Positions 7,712 through 14,777 of a stretch of DNA of 29,484 nt are shown here, piece by piece. Source of the stretch: JAZQNF01 sp045641505 (lineage in GTDB: Bacteria > Bacillota > Clostridia > Lachnospirales > Bianqueaceae). A program made the translations under genes and the position numbers. The notes under the pieces were generated by a model. That model was not told where the DNA came from. It did no database searches and was given only the letters and a program-made list of their open reading frames with translations. Each line of letters opens with the position of its first letter. The first letter of the stretch is position 1. The DNA is taken from positions 1 to 29,484 of the forward strand of contig JAZUHB010000065.1 of NCBI GenBank assembly GCA_045641505.1, given 5' to 3'.

Positions 7712-8147
7712 AATCGGACTTACGGCGGAGTGTTATTTTCTGTGTCTGCTGGCGATGCTGGCGGTTGTCGATCATTTGGAAAAAAGTGTCCCCCGGGGTA
7801 TGACGGTGGCGGCGGTCGCGCTCTCTGCGGCCGGCCTCGTGCCGGGGATCGATCTTTCCCGTGCGTTTGCCATCGGCGGATCGCTGATCCTCGTCATTTT
7901 GTGCTATTGCTCCGGAAAGATCTCGTCGCAGCTGGGCCGGGCCGACGCCTGGCTGCTGCTCGGAACGGCTTTGGCGCTGCCGTCGGCGGCCTTTTTCCCC
8001 GGCCTGCTCGCGTGCGCCGTATGTCTCGGGGTGACCGCTCTGTGCCTGTTCGTGGGCACGAAGGAGCGCGGCCGCGAGATTCCGTTCCTTCCCTTCCTGT
8101 TTTCCGGGATGATGTTCGGCGCGATTGGGGAGGCCGCGATATGGTAA
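7704..8147 (+). CDS. tadV: Prepilin peptidase, A24 (TadV-like)
   Basis: From the ATG at 7704, which overlaps the upstream stop, this is a 147-residue multi-helix membrane protein. Two aspartates are placed as in A24 aspartic prepilin peptidases. Asp23 lies in Val-Val-Asp-His-Leu-Glu-Lys-Ser-Val-Pro, corresponding to the family's D-(x)n-IPN region. Asp81 lies in Leu-Gly-Arg-Ala-Asp-Ala-Trp, corresponding to the GxGD loop, though the glycine before the aspartate is replaced by alanine. There is no N-terminal methylase domain, as expected for TadV. It would cleave the leader peptides of the Flp and TadE-like proteins at the membrane. The diverged GxGD motif leaves some doubt about activity. Confidence 0.75.
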   Translation: MSEIGLTAECYFLCLLAMLAVVDHLEKSVPRGMTVAAVALSAAGLVPGIDLSRAFAIGGSLILVILCYCSGKISSQLGRADAWLLLGTALALPSAAFFPGLLACAVCLGVTALCLFVGTKERGREIPFLPFLFSGMMFGAIGEAAIW

Positions 8148-8740
8148 AGGCAGAAACACAGCGCACCGTGGGGTGCGGAGAAACGGAAGGCGCATCGTTT
8201 GAGCTTACACTCGCGGCGGGAAAGGCTTCTTTCCTCTTTCCTCCGATGACGCTGCGAAAGACCGCCGCCGGGACCGAGCTCTGCTACGATCTGCGGGGTC
8301 TGGTCAGTCTGGACGGCTTGTTCGAGAAGGATCTTCCGTCCTTCCGCCGCGCGATCGGAAAGCTGCCGGACGCGGCGGATCTTTTGAACGAATACCTGTT
8401 CGATCCCTCGCATATCGCCTGGGACCCGGAAAGTGTTTTCTGGAATCCGGCGCGGCACTGCCTCCTCTTTCTGCTGATTCCGGAGGGCGGTCAGGATGCC
8501 CCGACCGGGGCTCTGTTTTCCTGGGCAGCCGGCAAGACGGCGCAGGCGGTCTCCGGTGAACCCATGACGGATGAGGCGATCCTCCATGCCGTCCGGCTGG
8601 CAAGCGCGTTCCGGGGAACGGCGGGCGTTCGTGACGCCGTCATTTCCTTCGAGGAGAGCGTGTGCCCGGCTTCCGCGGAGGAGGAGCCTCGCCGCGACCA
8701 GCGCGGCCGCCTTCTTTCGTCCCTGTTCCCGCGCCGCTGA
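8141..8740 (+). CDS. DUF6382-like protein lacking an FHA domain
   Basis: The protein has 199 residues; the start ATG at 8141 has GGGGAGG 7 nt upstream and overlaps the peptidase stop. The pattern Tyr-Asp-Leu-Arg-Gly-Leu...Leu-Phe...Asp-Leu-Leu-Asn-Glu-Tyr-Leu-Phe-Asp-Pro-Ser-His-Ile...Pro-Glu-Ser-Val-Phe-Trp-Asn-Pro resembles the DUF6382 domain. In related Clostridial Tad loci that domain normally precedes a C-terminal FHA (phosphothreonine-binding) domain. Here the protein ends soon after the domain in a basic Arg-rich tail, so no FHA domain is present. It is the last gene of the pilus operon, with a terminator 30 bp later. A cytoplasmic regulatory role is inferred only. Confidence 0.65.
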   Translation: MVKAETQRTVGCGETEGASFELTLAAGKASFLFPPMTLRKTAAGTELCYDLRGLVSLDGLFEKDLPSFRRAIGKLPDAADLLNEYLFDPSHIAWDPESVFWNPARHCLLFLLIPEGGQDAPTGALFSWAAGKTAQAVSGEPMTDEAILHAVRLASAFRGTAGVRDAVISFEESVCPASAEEEPRRDQRGRLLSSLFPRR

Positions 8741-8766
8741 ACCTCGGCGGTCTGTTTTTCCCATGT

Positions 8767-8796
8767 AAAAAATCCCGGCTTCCGCCGGGATTTTCC
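8767..8796. terminator. Bidirectional terminator between Tad operon and C69 peptidase
   Basis: AATCCCGGC (8771-8779) pairs perfectly with GCCGGGATT (8784-8792) around a TTCC loop. A-tract and T-tract flanks extend the helix and give U-runs in both directions. It serves the converging operons. Confidence 0.9.
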
Positions 8797-8807
8797 TCTT
8801 CTTCTTC

Positions 8808-10037
8808 TTATTCCTCGAACAGTTTGTTTTTCTTCTCCCAGCGCGCAAGGAACGCGGCGCCGGCGGGTCCGCTCTCGGGTGTGAAGCGGCTGAAGGCAGC
8901 CCTGCGTCCGTCGTAGAAGGACTGCTCGGCCTCGGCGCAGGCACGGCTGAGCTCCGCGAAGCCCTCCGTTCCCTCGGCCAGGGCGGAGTTCTGCAGGAAG
9001 AGCGCCTCCAGGGCGTCCCGCTCGGCGTAGTAGTCGTCGGGCACCCGCCTGCCGATGAAGCCGCGGTTGAACTGCTCATGCGCCCGCCAGTAGGCCTGGG
9101 CGTCGGATTCCTGCTCCTCGGTGAAGAAGGGAGCGCAGGTCTCGCTTCCGAAGAGCCAGGGCTTGAACAGGGAGATACAGGGGCAGCTGCTGCCGGTGGC
9201 CCAGATCAGGATCCGCTCCGGTTGGAGCTCCACCACCATCGAGGCGGTGGTGTGGTCGCCGACCAGGCCGCCGAAGTGCATGCAGACCGAGCCGACGCTG
9301 CCGGCGCAGAAGGGATCGGCGCCCGGCGCGTGCTGCCGGAGCGCCCGGAACAGGTCGGAGACGCCGCCCGCGTCCCGGAGCGAGCAGGCGGTCTGCGCCA
9401 GGCGGCTCTTGCCGGCGGAGGCCGCGTTGTACAGCGGGTCGGAGTGGTGGGAGGCGAAGAGGTAGGGCGTCCCGCGGCTGTAGCGGTCGCCGTCCTTGCC
9501 GACGGTCAGCCGGTTCGTGATGGAGCCCCGCTCGGTCTCCTTCCAGACCCATTCCTTGCCCGCGGTCTCCAGGATGAAGATGTGCGCGCGGTCCATGATC
9601 AGGAAGGAATTGTCGTAGAAGAAATCGTGGTCGAAGCCGCAGTTGCCGCCCTGGCCGTACTGCGTAAGCAGGGCGATAATCGTCTCGCGGGCTTCCTCGG
9701 CGCTGCCGCTCCGCTCCAGCGCGAGCCGCACCATGTCCATGCCGGTCAGCACGTTTTCCTTGTTGTAGCGGCCGCGGGTCCAGACCGCCTCGTTGCCGAT
9801 CACGACGCCGCAGTCGTTCACGCCCATCTCGGCGCCCCACATCCAGACGGGGCGGGAGAGGAGCACCGCGTGGGTCTCGGGGACCTGCGGGATGTCGATG
9901 TAGGTGCAGTGCAGCACCGTGTCCTTCGTGCGCGCCGCCGGGAAGAACTCCAGGATCTGGGGCTCGTTGGGGCTGCGGTCGCTGTTCTTCGCGAAATAGG
10001 AGATTCCGCGCTGACGGAACCCGAGGGTATCACACAT
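8808..10037 (-). CDS. C69-family (secernin-like) Ntn peptidase
   Basis: The protein has 409 residues. On the minus strand AAGGAGG lies about 8 nt before the ATG. The N-terminus reads Met-Cys-Asp-Thr-Leu-Gly, followed by Tyr-Phe-Ala-Lys-Asn-Ser-Asp-Arg-Ser-Pro-Asn-Glu. This is the hallmark of C69 dipeptidases and secernins, in which Cys2 becomes the N-terminal nucleophile after Met removal. Further Ntn-like features are a Trp-Gly-Ala-Glu-Met-Gly-Val-Asn-Asp-Cys-Gly-Val-Val-Ile-Gly-Asn-Glu core strand and an Asn-Cys-Gly-Phe-Asp-His region. There is no signal peptide, so it is probably cytosolic. Substrates are likely short peptides or related amides. It is monocistronic, with its own promoter, divergent from the sugar ABC operon. 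A penicillin-acylase-like (C45) assignment is less likely because of the KNSDR motif. Confidence 0.8.
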   Translation of the reverse strand: MCDTLGFRQRGISYFAKNSDRSPNEPQILEFFPAARTKDTVLHCTYIDIPQVPETHAVLLSRPVWMWGAEMGVNDCGVVIGNEAVWTRGRYNKENVLTGMDMVRLALERSGSAEEARETIIALLTQYGQGGNCGFDHDFFYDNSFLIMDRAHIFILETAGKEWVWKETERGSITNRLTVGKDGDRYSRGTPYLFASHHSDPLYNAASAGKSRLAQTACSLRDAGGVSDLFRALRQHAPGADPFCAGSVGSVCMHFGGLVGDHTTASMVVELQPERILIWATGSSCPCISLFKPWLFGSETCAPFFTEEQESDAQAYWRAHEQFNRGFIGRRVPDDYYAERDALEALFLQNSALAEGTEGFAELSRACAEAEQSFYDGRRAAFSRFTPESGPAGAAFLARWEKKNKLFEE

Positions 10038-10065
10038 GAGAGTCGCCTCCTTCTCATTTGTCTAC

Positions 10066-10094
10066 AGTGTACCCGCTTTCGGCCGAAAAGGCAA
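10066..10094 (-). promoter_or_regulatory. Promoter of the C69 peptidase gene with palindrome in spacer
   Basis: On the minus strand, TTGCCT (10094-10089) and TACACT (10071-10066) are separated by 17 bp. The spacer contains the perfect palindrome TTTCGGCCGAAA (10077-10088), a natural place for a repressor site. A palindrome with the same TTTCG-N2-CGAAA core lies upstream of the lipoate ligase. Confidence 0.7.
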
Positions 10095-10115
10095 TCGGAA
10101 AGAATGGTCCTGCGG

Positions 10116-10150
10116 TCGCGCCCCGCGATCGCGCCCCGCGTCCCGCGGGG
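10116..10150. repeat. Short GC-rich direct repeat and hairpin in divergent intergenic region
   Basis: TCGCGCCCCGCG occurs twice in tandem (10116-10127 and 10129-10140). CCCCGCG at 10134-10140 then pairs with CGCGGGG at 10144-10150 across a 3-nt gap. No T-tract follows. It lies between the two divergent promoters and may insulate them or bind a protein. Confidence 0.5.
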
Positions 10151-10175
10151 ATCCGCCCTTCCTTCTTCTTTCGTG

Positions 10176-10204
10176 TTTACAGTTTTTTCTTTTTGGAGTA
10201 GAAT
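10176..10204 (+). promoter_or_regulatory. Sigma-A promoter of the sugar ABC operon
   Basis: TTTACA (10176-10181) and TAGAAT (10199-10204) are separated by exactly 17 bp. A GGAGG Shine-Dalgarno and the ATG at 10236 follow. This is a near-consensus promoter with a short leader of about 25 nt. Confidence 0.8.
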
Positions 10205-10235
10205 GGGGGCGTAAAAACTATCGGAGGAAAAAGCA

Positions 10236-11339
10236 ATGAAGGTCGTACTGGAGCATCTGACGAAGAAATATCCCAACCGGGACAAGAAGATCGGCGGCGA
10301 GGTCATCGCGGTCAGCGATTTCGATTTCGAGATCCCCGACGGCAAGCTGGTGGGCCTCCTGGGCCCCTCCGGCTGCGGAAAGAGCACGACGCTGAACCTG
10401 ATCAGCGGTCTGGAAGCGCCGACGGAGGGCCGGATCTATTTCGGCGACGACGACGTGACCGAGCTGCCCGCGGAGAACCGCGGCATCGGTCTCGTGTTCC
10501 AGAACTACGCCCTCTATCCCCACATGACCGTCCGCAAGAACATCATGTACCCCCTGACCAACCTGAAGGGCGACGCGAAGCTCACGAAGGAGCAGATGGA
10601 GGAGAAGGTGAAGGAGGCCGCGGAGCTGGTGCAGATCCAGAATCTCCTGGAGCGCAAGCCCAGCCAGATGTCCGGCGGTCAGCAGCAGCGCGTCGCCATC
10701 GCCCGCGCGCTGGTGAAGCGCCCCCGCATCCTGCTGCTCGACGAGCCCCTGTCCAACCTGGACGCGCGGCTCCGCCTGCAGACCCGTGAGGAGATCCGCC
10801 GCATCCAGCAGGAGACGCAGATCACCACCGTGTTCGTCACCCATGACCAGGAGGAGGCCATGAGCATCTGCGACGAGATCGTCGTGATGAGCGCCGGCGT
10901 CCTCCAGCAGATTGGTGCGCCCCAGGCGGTCTACAACAAGCCCGTGAACCTGTTCGTCGCCAAGTTCCTCGGCACCCCGGCCATCAACGTGTTCGAGGGC
11001 CGCGTCGAGGGCGGAAAGCTTTATATCGGCGAGGACTGCGTGATGGACGCCCGCGGCATCTCCGACCGGGCGGTCTGGGTCGGCATCCGCCCCGAGGGCT
11101 TCCTCCCCGATGCCGAAGGTCCCCTCTGCTGCGGTCTCCGCAAGGTGGAGGAGATGGGCCGCGATACCAGCGTGATCTGCACCCATCCCGCCTTCCAGGG
11201 CACCGAGGCCCGCGCCATCGTCAGCACCGGCAGCGAGATCACCGCGAAGGACGGCAAGGTCCGCTTCTCGCTGAAGAGCGGCAAGGTCCACATCTTCGAC
11301 AAGGAAACCGAGATCCGGCTCGACCCCGCGGAGGCGTAA
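10236..11339 (+). CDS. Carbohydrate ABC transporter ATP-binding protein (MalK/UgpC type)
   Basis: The protein has 367 residues, with GGAGG 8-9 nt before the ATG. Walker A is GPSGCGKST (43-51). The Q-loop is Val-Phe-Gln-Asn-Tyr-Ala-Leu-Tyr-Pro-His-Met, the signature is Met-Ser-Gly-Gly-Gln-Gln-Gln-Arg, Walker B is Ile-Leu-Leu-Leu-Asp-Glu-Pro-Leu-Ser-Asn-Leu-Asp, and the switch is Thr-His-Asp-Gln-Glu-Glu-Ala. The C-terminal ~130 residues fit the regulatory TOBE/OB domain of the MalK/UgpC/MsmX group. Two permeases of the MalF and MalG types and a binding protein follow directly. It therefore energises this one importer and is encoded first in the operon. Codon use is strongly biased to GC-ending codons. 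Confidence 0.95.
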   Translation: MKVVLEHLTKKYPNRDKKIGGEVIAVSDFDFEIPDGKLVGLLGPSGCGKSTTLNLISGLEAPTEGRIYFGDDDVTELPAENRGIGLVFQNYALYPHMTVRKNIMYPLTNLKGDAKLTKEQMEEKVKEAAELVQIQNLLERKPSQMSGGQQQRVAIARALVKRPRILLLDEPLSNLDARLRLQTREEIRRIQQETQITTVFVTHDQEEAMSICDEIVVMSAGVLQQIGAPQAVYNKPVNLFVAKFLGTPAINVFEGRVEGGKLYIGEDCVMDARGISDRAVWVGIRPEGFLPDAEGPLCCGLRKVEEMGRDTSVICTHPAFQGTEARAIVSTGSEITAKDGKVRFSLKSGKVHIFDKETEIRLDPAEA

Positions 11340-11342
11340 ACG

Positions 11343-12236
11343 ATGAAAAACAAGAACCTGAAAGCCTGGCTGTACCTGCTGCCGGCCGTGCTCTTCCTGG
11401 GCGTCTTCATGGTCTATCCTCTCATCGACGTATTCTGCTACTCGCTGAAGGAAAGCTATAATTTCGCGTCCCAGACCTACGACGGCATCGGCCTCTACAA
11501 TTATTCCTACGTGCTCCACGATCCCTACTTCCTGCAGGCCGTGAAGAACACCTTCATCCTCGTGATCATCACCGTGCCCATCTCCACGGGGCTGGCGCTG
11601 CTGATCTCGCTGGGCATTTCCCAGATCCCGAAGCTGAAGGAGCTGTTCCAGACGATCTACTTCCTGCCCTACGTGACCAACACCCTGGCCGTCGGCCTCG
11701 TGTTCATGATCCTCTTCAAGCAGACCGCCTACACCGACGGCATGGTGAACCTGATCATCGAATGGTTCGGCGGCAGCGCGGTCGACTTCATCGACGGCCC
11801 GTACTGGGCGAAGATGTTCGTGATGAGCTTCTACACCGTCTGGGTGGTGCTGCCCTTCAAGATCCTGATCCTGACCAGCGCCCTCGCCTCGGTGAACGAG
11901 GACTACTACAAGGCCGCCCGCATCGACGGCTCCTCCAAGGCGAAGATCTTCCGCACCATCACCCTGCCGATGGTCGCCCCGACGATCTTCTACCTGGTCA
12001 TCACCGGCTTCATCGGCGCGTTCAAGGCCTACAGCGACGAGGTCGCCATCTTCGGCACGAACCTGAACGTGGCGGGCATGAACACCATCGTCGGCTACGT
12101 CTACGACATGCTCTACGGCAACAGCGGCGGCTACCCGTCCTACGCGTCCGCGGCCGCGCTGATCCTCTTTGCCATCGTCCTGACCATCACCACGGTCAAC
12201 CTGATGGCGAGCAAGAAACTCAGCATCTCGGAGTAA
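11343..12236 (+). CDS. Sugar ABC transporter permease (MalF/UgpA type)
   Basis: The 297-residue protein has about six membrane helices. The first begins at Leu-Tyr-Leu-Leu-Pro-Ala-Val-Leu-Phe-Leu near residue 11. The cytoplasmic EAA loop is visible as Tyr-Tyr-Lys-Ala-Ala-Arg-Ile-Asp-Gly-Ser-Ser...Ile-Thr-Leu-Pro, where the ATPase docks. It starts 3 bp after the ATPase stop and ends 9 bp before the second permease. The family (binding-protein-dependent transport, MalF/UgpA/LacF group) imports oligosaccharides, polyols or glycerol phosphate. The specific substrate cannot be read from the sequence. Confidence 0.92.
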   Translation: MKNKNLKAWLYLLPAVLFLGVFMVYPLIDVFCYSLKESYNFASQTYDGIGLYNYSYVLHDPYFLQAVKNTFILVIITVPISTGLALLISLGISQIPKLKELFQTIYFLPYVTNTLAVGLVFMILFKQTAYTDGMVNLIIEWFGGSAVDFIDGPYWAKMFVMSFYTVWVVLPFKILILTSALASVNEDYYKAARIDGSSKAKIFRTITLPMVAPTIFYLVITGFIGAFKAYSDEVAIFGTNLNVAGMNTIVGYVYDMLYGNSGGYPSYASAAALILFAIVLTITTVNLMASKKLSISE

Positions 12237-12245
12237 GGAGGCGCC

Positions 12246-13118
12246 ATGGATACGAACGATTATGAGAAGATCGAACGAAGCGCCCGCGTGCGGAACACGC
12301 TCCGGAACGTCTTTACCTATTTCTGTCTGGCCCTCTGGGCGCTGATGGTCCTCTTCCCCTTCTACTGGATGATCCTCACCTCCGTGAAGAGCTACTCCGC
12401 CTACTCGAGCGAGCGGGTGCCCGCGTTCTTTACCCTCGCGCCCACCCTGCAGAACTACATCGATGCCTTCACGCAGGTGCCGCTGGGCCGCTATTTCTCC
12501 AACACCCTGATCTTTACCCTGGTCACCACCGCCGTGATGATGGTCGTGATCATCCTGGCGGCCTTCGCGTTCGCGCGCCTGGATTTCAAGGGCAAGGGCC
12601 TGGTTTTCACGCTGTTCCTGTCGCTGATGATGATCCCCAACGAGCTGGTCATCATCACCAATTTCGTCACGATCACGAAGCTGGGGCTCCGCAACACCTT
12701 CGCCGGCCTGATCCTGCCCTCCGTCACCTCGGTCTTCTACATCTACCTGCTGAAGGACAACTTCGAGGCGATTCCGGAGGAGCTCTACAAGGCCGCCAAG
12801 GTGGACGGCACCTCGGATTTCAAGTACCTGATGACCGTCATGCTGCCGATCTCCGCGCCCACGCTGGTCACCATCGTGATCCTGAAGGTGATCGAGTGCT
12901 GGAACAGCTACGTCTGGCCGCGCCTGATCACGGATGAGCAGGCCTACTTCCTGGTCTCCAACGGAATCCAGGAGATCCGCGAGAACGGCTTCGGCCGCGA
13001 GAACATCCCGGCGATGATGGCCGCGGTCGTGGTGATCTCCGTGCCGCTGCTCGTCCTCTTCCTGATCTTCCGCAAGAAGATCATGGCCGGTGTTTCGAGA
13101 GGAGGTACCAAGGGATGA
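12246..13118 (+). CDS. Sugar ABC transporter permease (MalG/UgpE type)
   Basis: The protein has 290 residues; AAGGAGG lies 6-7 nt before the ATG. A typical MalG-type N-terminus has a long cytoplasmic start, then a first helix with Pro-Phe-Tyr-Trp-Met-Ile-Leu-Thr-Ser-Val-Lys. The EAA motif reads Leu-Tyr-Lys-Ala-Ala-Lys-Val-Asp-Gly-Thr-Ser, followed by Leu-Pro-Ile-Ser-Ala-Pro. The C-terminal pattern with Arg-Glu-Asn-Ile-Pro-Ala-Met-Met-Ala-Ala is also family-like. It overlaps the binding-protein gene by 4 bp (ATGA). It pairs with the MalF-type subunit to form the translocation pore. Confidence 0.92.
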   Translation: MDTNDYEKIERSARVRNTLRNVFTYFCLALWALMVLFPFYWMILTSVKSYSAYSSERVPAFFTLAPTLQNYIDAFTQVPLGRYFSNTLIFTLVTTAVMMVVIILAAFAFARLDFKGKGLVFTLFLSLMMIPNELVIITNFVTITKLGLRNTFAGLILPSVTSVFYIYLLKDNFEAIPEELYKAAKVDGTSDFKYLMTVMLPISAPTLVTIVILKVIECWNSYVWPRLITDEQAYFLVSNGIQEIRENGFGRENIPAMMAAVVVISVPLLVLFLIFRKKIMAGVSRGGTKG

Positions 13119-14713
13119 AAAAGCTTGCGAGCCTGCTTCTGGCGGTGCTTCTGGTGCTCGGGAGCCTGCTGCCCGCCGCGGCGGACGGCGTGCCCGGCCG
13201 GGCCTCCGGCGAGGACGCTCCCGGCTTCGAGGTGCCGGCGGAGTTCGACACCTCCCGTGATTACGAGATCGTCTTCTGGGCCAAGAACGATACGAACAAG
13301 GCCCAGGTGGATATCTACAACAAGGCGGCGGAGGACTTCCACGCCCTCTACCCCAACGTGACGGTGAAGATCAAGCTGTACACGGACTACGCCCGCATCT
13401 ACAACGACGTCATCACCAACATCGCCACCGACACCACGCCGAACGTCTGCATCACCTATCCGGACCATATCGCGACCTACCTGACCGGCGCGGACACGAT
13501 GGCGCAGCTGGACGCGCTGATGGCGGATCCCCGCTACGGCCTGGGCGGCAGCGAGGTCCGCTTCGACTCGGTCCGCGTCGATGAGATGGTGCCCGAGTTC
13601 CTCGCGGAGTGCCTCATCTCCGGCCACTACTACGCGCTTCCCTACATGCGCTCCACCGAGGCCTGCTACGTCAACAAGACATTCGTGGAGAAGCTCGGCT
13701 ACGAGCTGCCGGAGACCCTCACCTGGGATTTCGTCTGGGAGGTCTCCGAGGCTGCGATGGCGAAGGACGTCTCCGGCAAGTTCGCCGTGAACGGCCAGGA
13801 GGTCCTGATCCCCTTCATCTACAAGAGCACCGACAACATGATGATCTCGATGCTCAAGCAGCTGGACGCGCCCTATTCCACCGAGAACGGCGACATCCTG
13901 CTCTTCAGCCAGACCGCGAAGGACCTGCTCTTCGAGATCTCCGAGCACGCCGGCACCCGCGCGTTCTCTACCTTCAAGATCTCCAGCTATCCGGCGAACT
14001 TCCTGAACGCCGGCCAGTGCATCTTCGCGATCGACTCGACCGCCGGAGCCACCTGGATGGGCAGCGACGCGCCCCTTTCCGACATCAGCCGGGATCAGTA
14101 CGTCGACTTCGAGACGGCTGTGATGACCATCCCCCAGTTCGACCCGGAGAATCCCTGGATGATCTCGCAGGGCCCCTCCGTCTGCGTGTTCAACAAGAAG
14201 GACCCGCAGGAGGTGCTCGCCTCCTGGCTCTTCGCGCAGTTCCTGCTGACCGACGGCGTGCAGATCGCCTACTCCGAGACCGAGGGCTACGTCCCCGTCA
14301 CGCGGAAGGCGCAGCAGAGCGCCGAGTATCAGGCCTATCTCGCGGATGAGGGCAAGGACGCCGCCCACTACGACGTGAAGATCAAGGCCGCGAAGCTCCT
14401 GCTGGACAACACCGAGCGGACCTTCGTCACCCCCGTCTTCAACGGCTCCGCCTCGCTGCGCGACGCGGCCGGCCAGCTCATCGAGGAGGTCACCAAATCG
14501 ATGCGCCGCAAGGAGACCGTGAACGACCGCTACATGCGCACGCTGTTCTCCGACATCAAGTCCCTGTACCGCCTGGAGAAGGGCGACCTGGGACCGCTGC
14601 CCGGCACGGCGCAGGCGCTTCTGTGGTCGCTCGCAGGCGCCTGGATGCTGATCGGCTTCTTCTATTTCCGCGGCGTAATCCGGAAAAAGAAGGAGAATGG
14701 TCAAAACAGTTGA
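13115..14713 (+). CDS. Family 1-like solute-binding protein with C-terminal membrane anchor
   Basis: The protein has 532 residues, with GGAGG about 9 nt before the ATG. A signal peptide (Met-Lys-Lys then a hydrophobic stretch ending Ala-Ala-Ala, cleavage expected after about residue 23) has no lipobox cysteine. The mature part begins near residue 49 with Tyr-Glu-Ile-Val-Phe-Trp-Ala. It continues as a periplasmic-binding-protein-like fold (Asn-Asn-Val/Tyr-Pro-type patterns, Thr-Thr-Pro-Asn-Val, Tyr-Ala-Leu-Pro-Tyr-Met). The unusual part is the end. A hydrophobic helix at about 500-519 (Leu-Leu-Trp-Ser-Leu-Ala-Gly-Ala-Trp-Met-Leu-Ile) is followed by Arg-Gly-Val-Ile-Arg-Lys-Lys-Lys, a stop-transfer signal. 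It is probably anchored at the C-terminus rather than by lipid. It is the last gene of the importer operon. Confidence 0.85.
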   Translation: MKKLASLLLAVLLVLGSLLPAAADGVPGRASGEDAPGFEVPAEFDTSRDYEIVFWAKNDTNKAQVDIYNKAAEDFHALYPNVTVKIKLYTDYARIYNDVITNIATDTTPNVCITYPDHIATYLTGADTMAQLDALMADPRYGLGGSEVRFDSVRVDEMVPEFLAECLISGHYYALPYMRSTEACYVNKTFVEKLGYELPETLTWDFVWEVSEAAMAKDVSGKFAVNGQEVLIPFIYKSTDNMMISMLKQLDAPYSTENGDILLFSQTAKDLLFEISEHAGTRAFSTFKISSYPANFLNAGQCIFAIDSTAGATWMGSDAPLSDISRDQYVDFETAVMTIPQFDPENPWMISQGPSVCVFNKKDPQEVLASWLFAQFLLTDGVQIAYSETEGYVPVTRKAQQSAEYQAYLADEGKDAAHYDVKIKAAKLLLDNTERTFVTPVFNGSASLRDAAGQLIEEVTKSMRRKETVNDRYMRTLFSDIKSLYRLEKGDLGPLPGTAQALLWSLAGAWMLIGFFYFRGVIRKKKENGQNS

Positions 14714-14737
14714 AATTCCCGAAAAATCGGGTATAAT
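14710..14737 (+). promoter_or_regulatory. Promoter of the modular lipoprotein gene, with hairpin in the spacer
   Basis: TTGAAA (14710-14715) and a perfect TATAAT (14732-14737) are spaced by 16 bp. The -35 overlaps the stop codon of the binding-protein gene (14711-14713). The spacer contains the inverted repeat CCCGA-AAAA-TCGGG (14718-14731), which could be an operator. AAAAGGAG precedes the ATG at 14778. Confidence 0.8.
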
Positions 14738-14777
14738 ATAGTCACCACACTTTATCAGTGAAAAAGGAGAAATCAAC

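Noticed and set aside
10134..10150. The CCCCGCG/CGCGGGG stem considered as a terminator
   Set aside because: No T-tract follows on either strand, and no transcript needs to end there, since both neighbouring genes point away.
9078..10214. A 378-codon open frame on the plus strand opposite the C69 peptidase gene
   Set aside because: It is antisense to a gene with clear catalytic motifs, its translation is a low-complexity Val/Gly/Ala/Asp-rich product, and it has no ribosome site. It is a by-product of GC-rich codon use.
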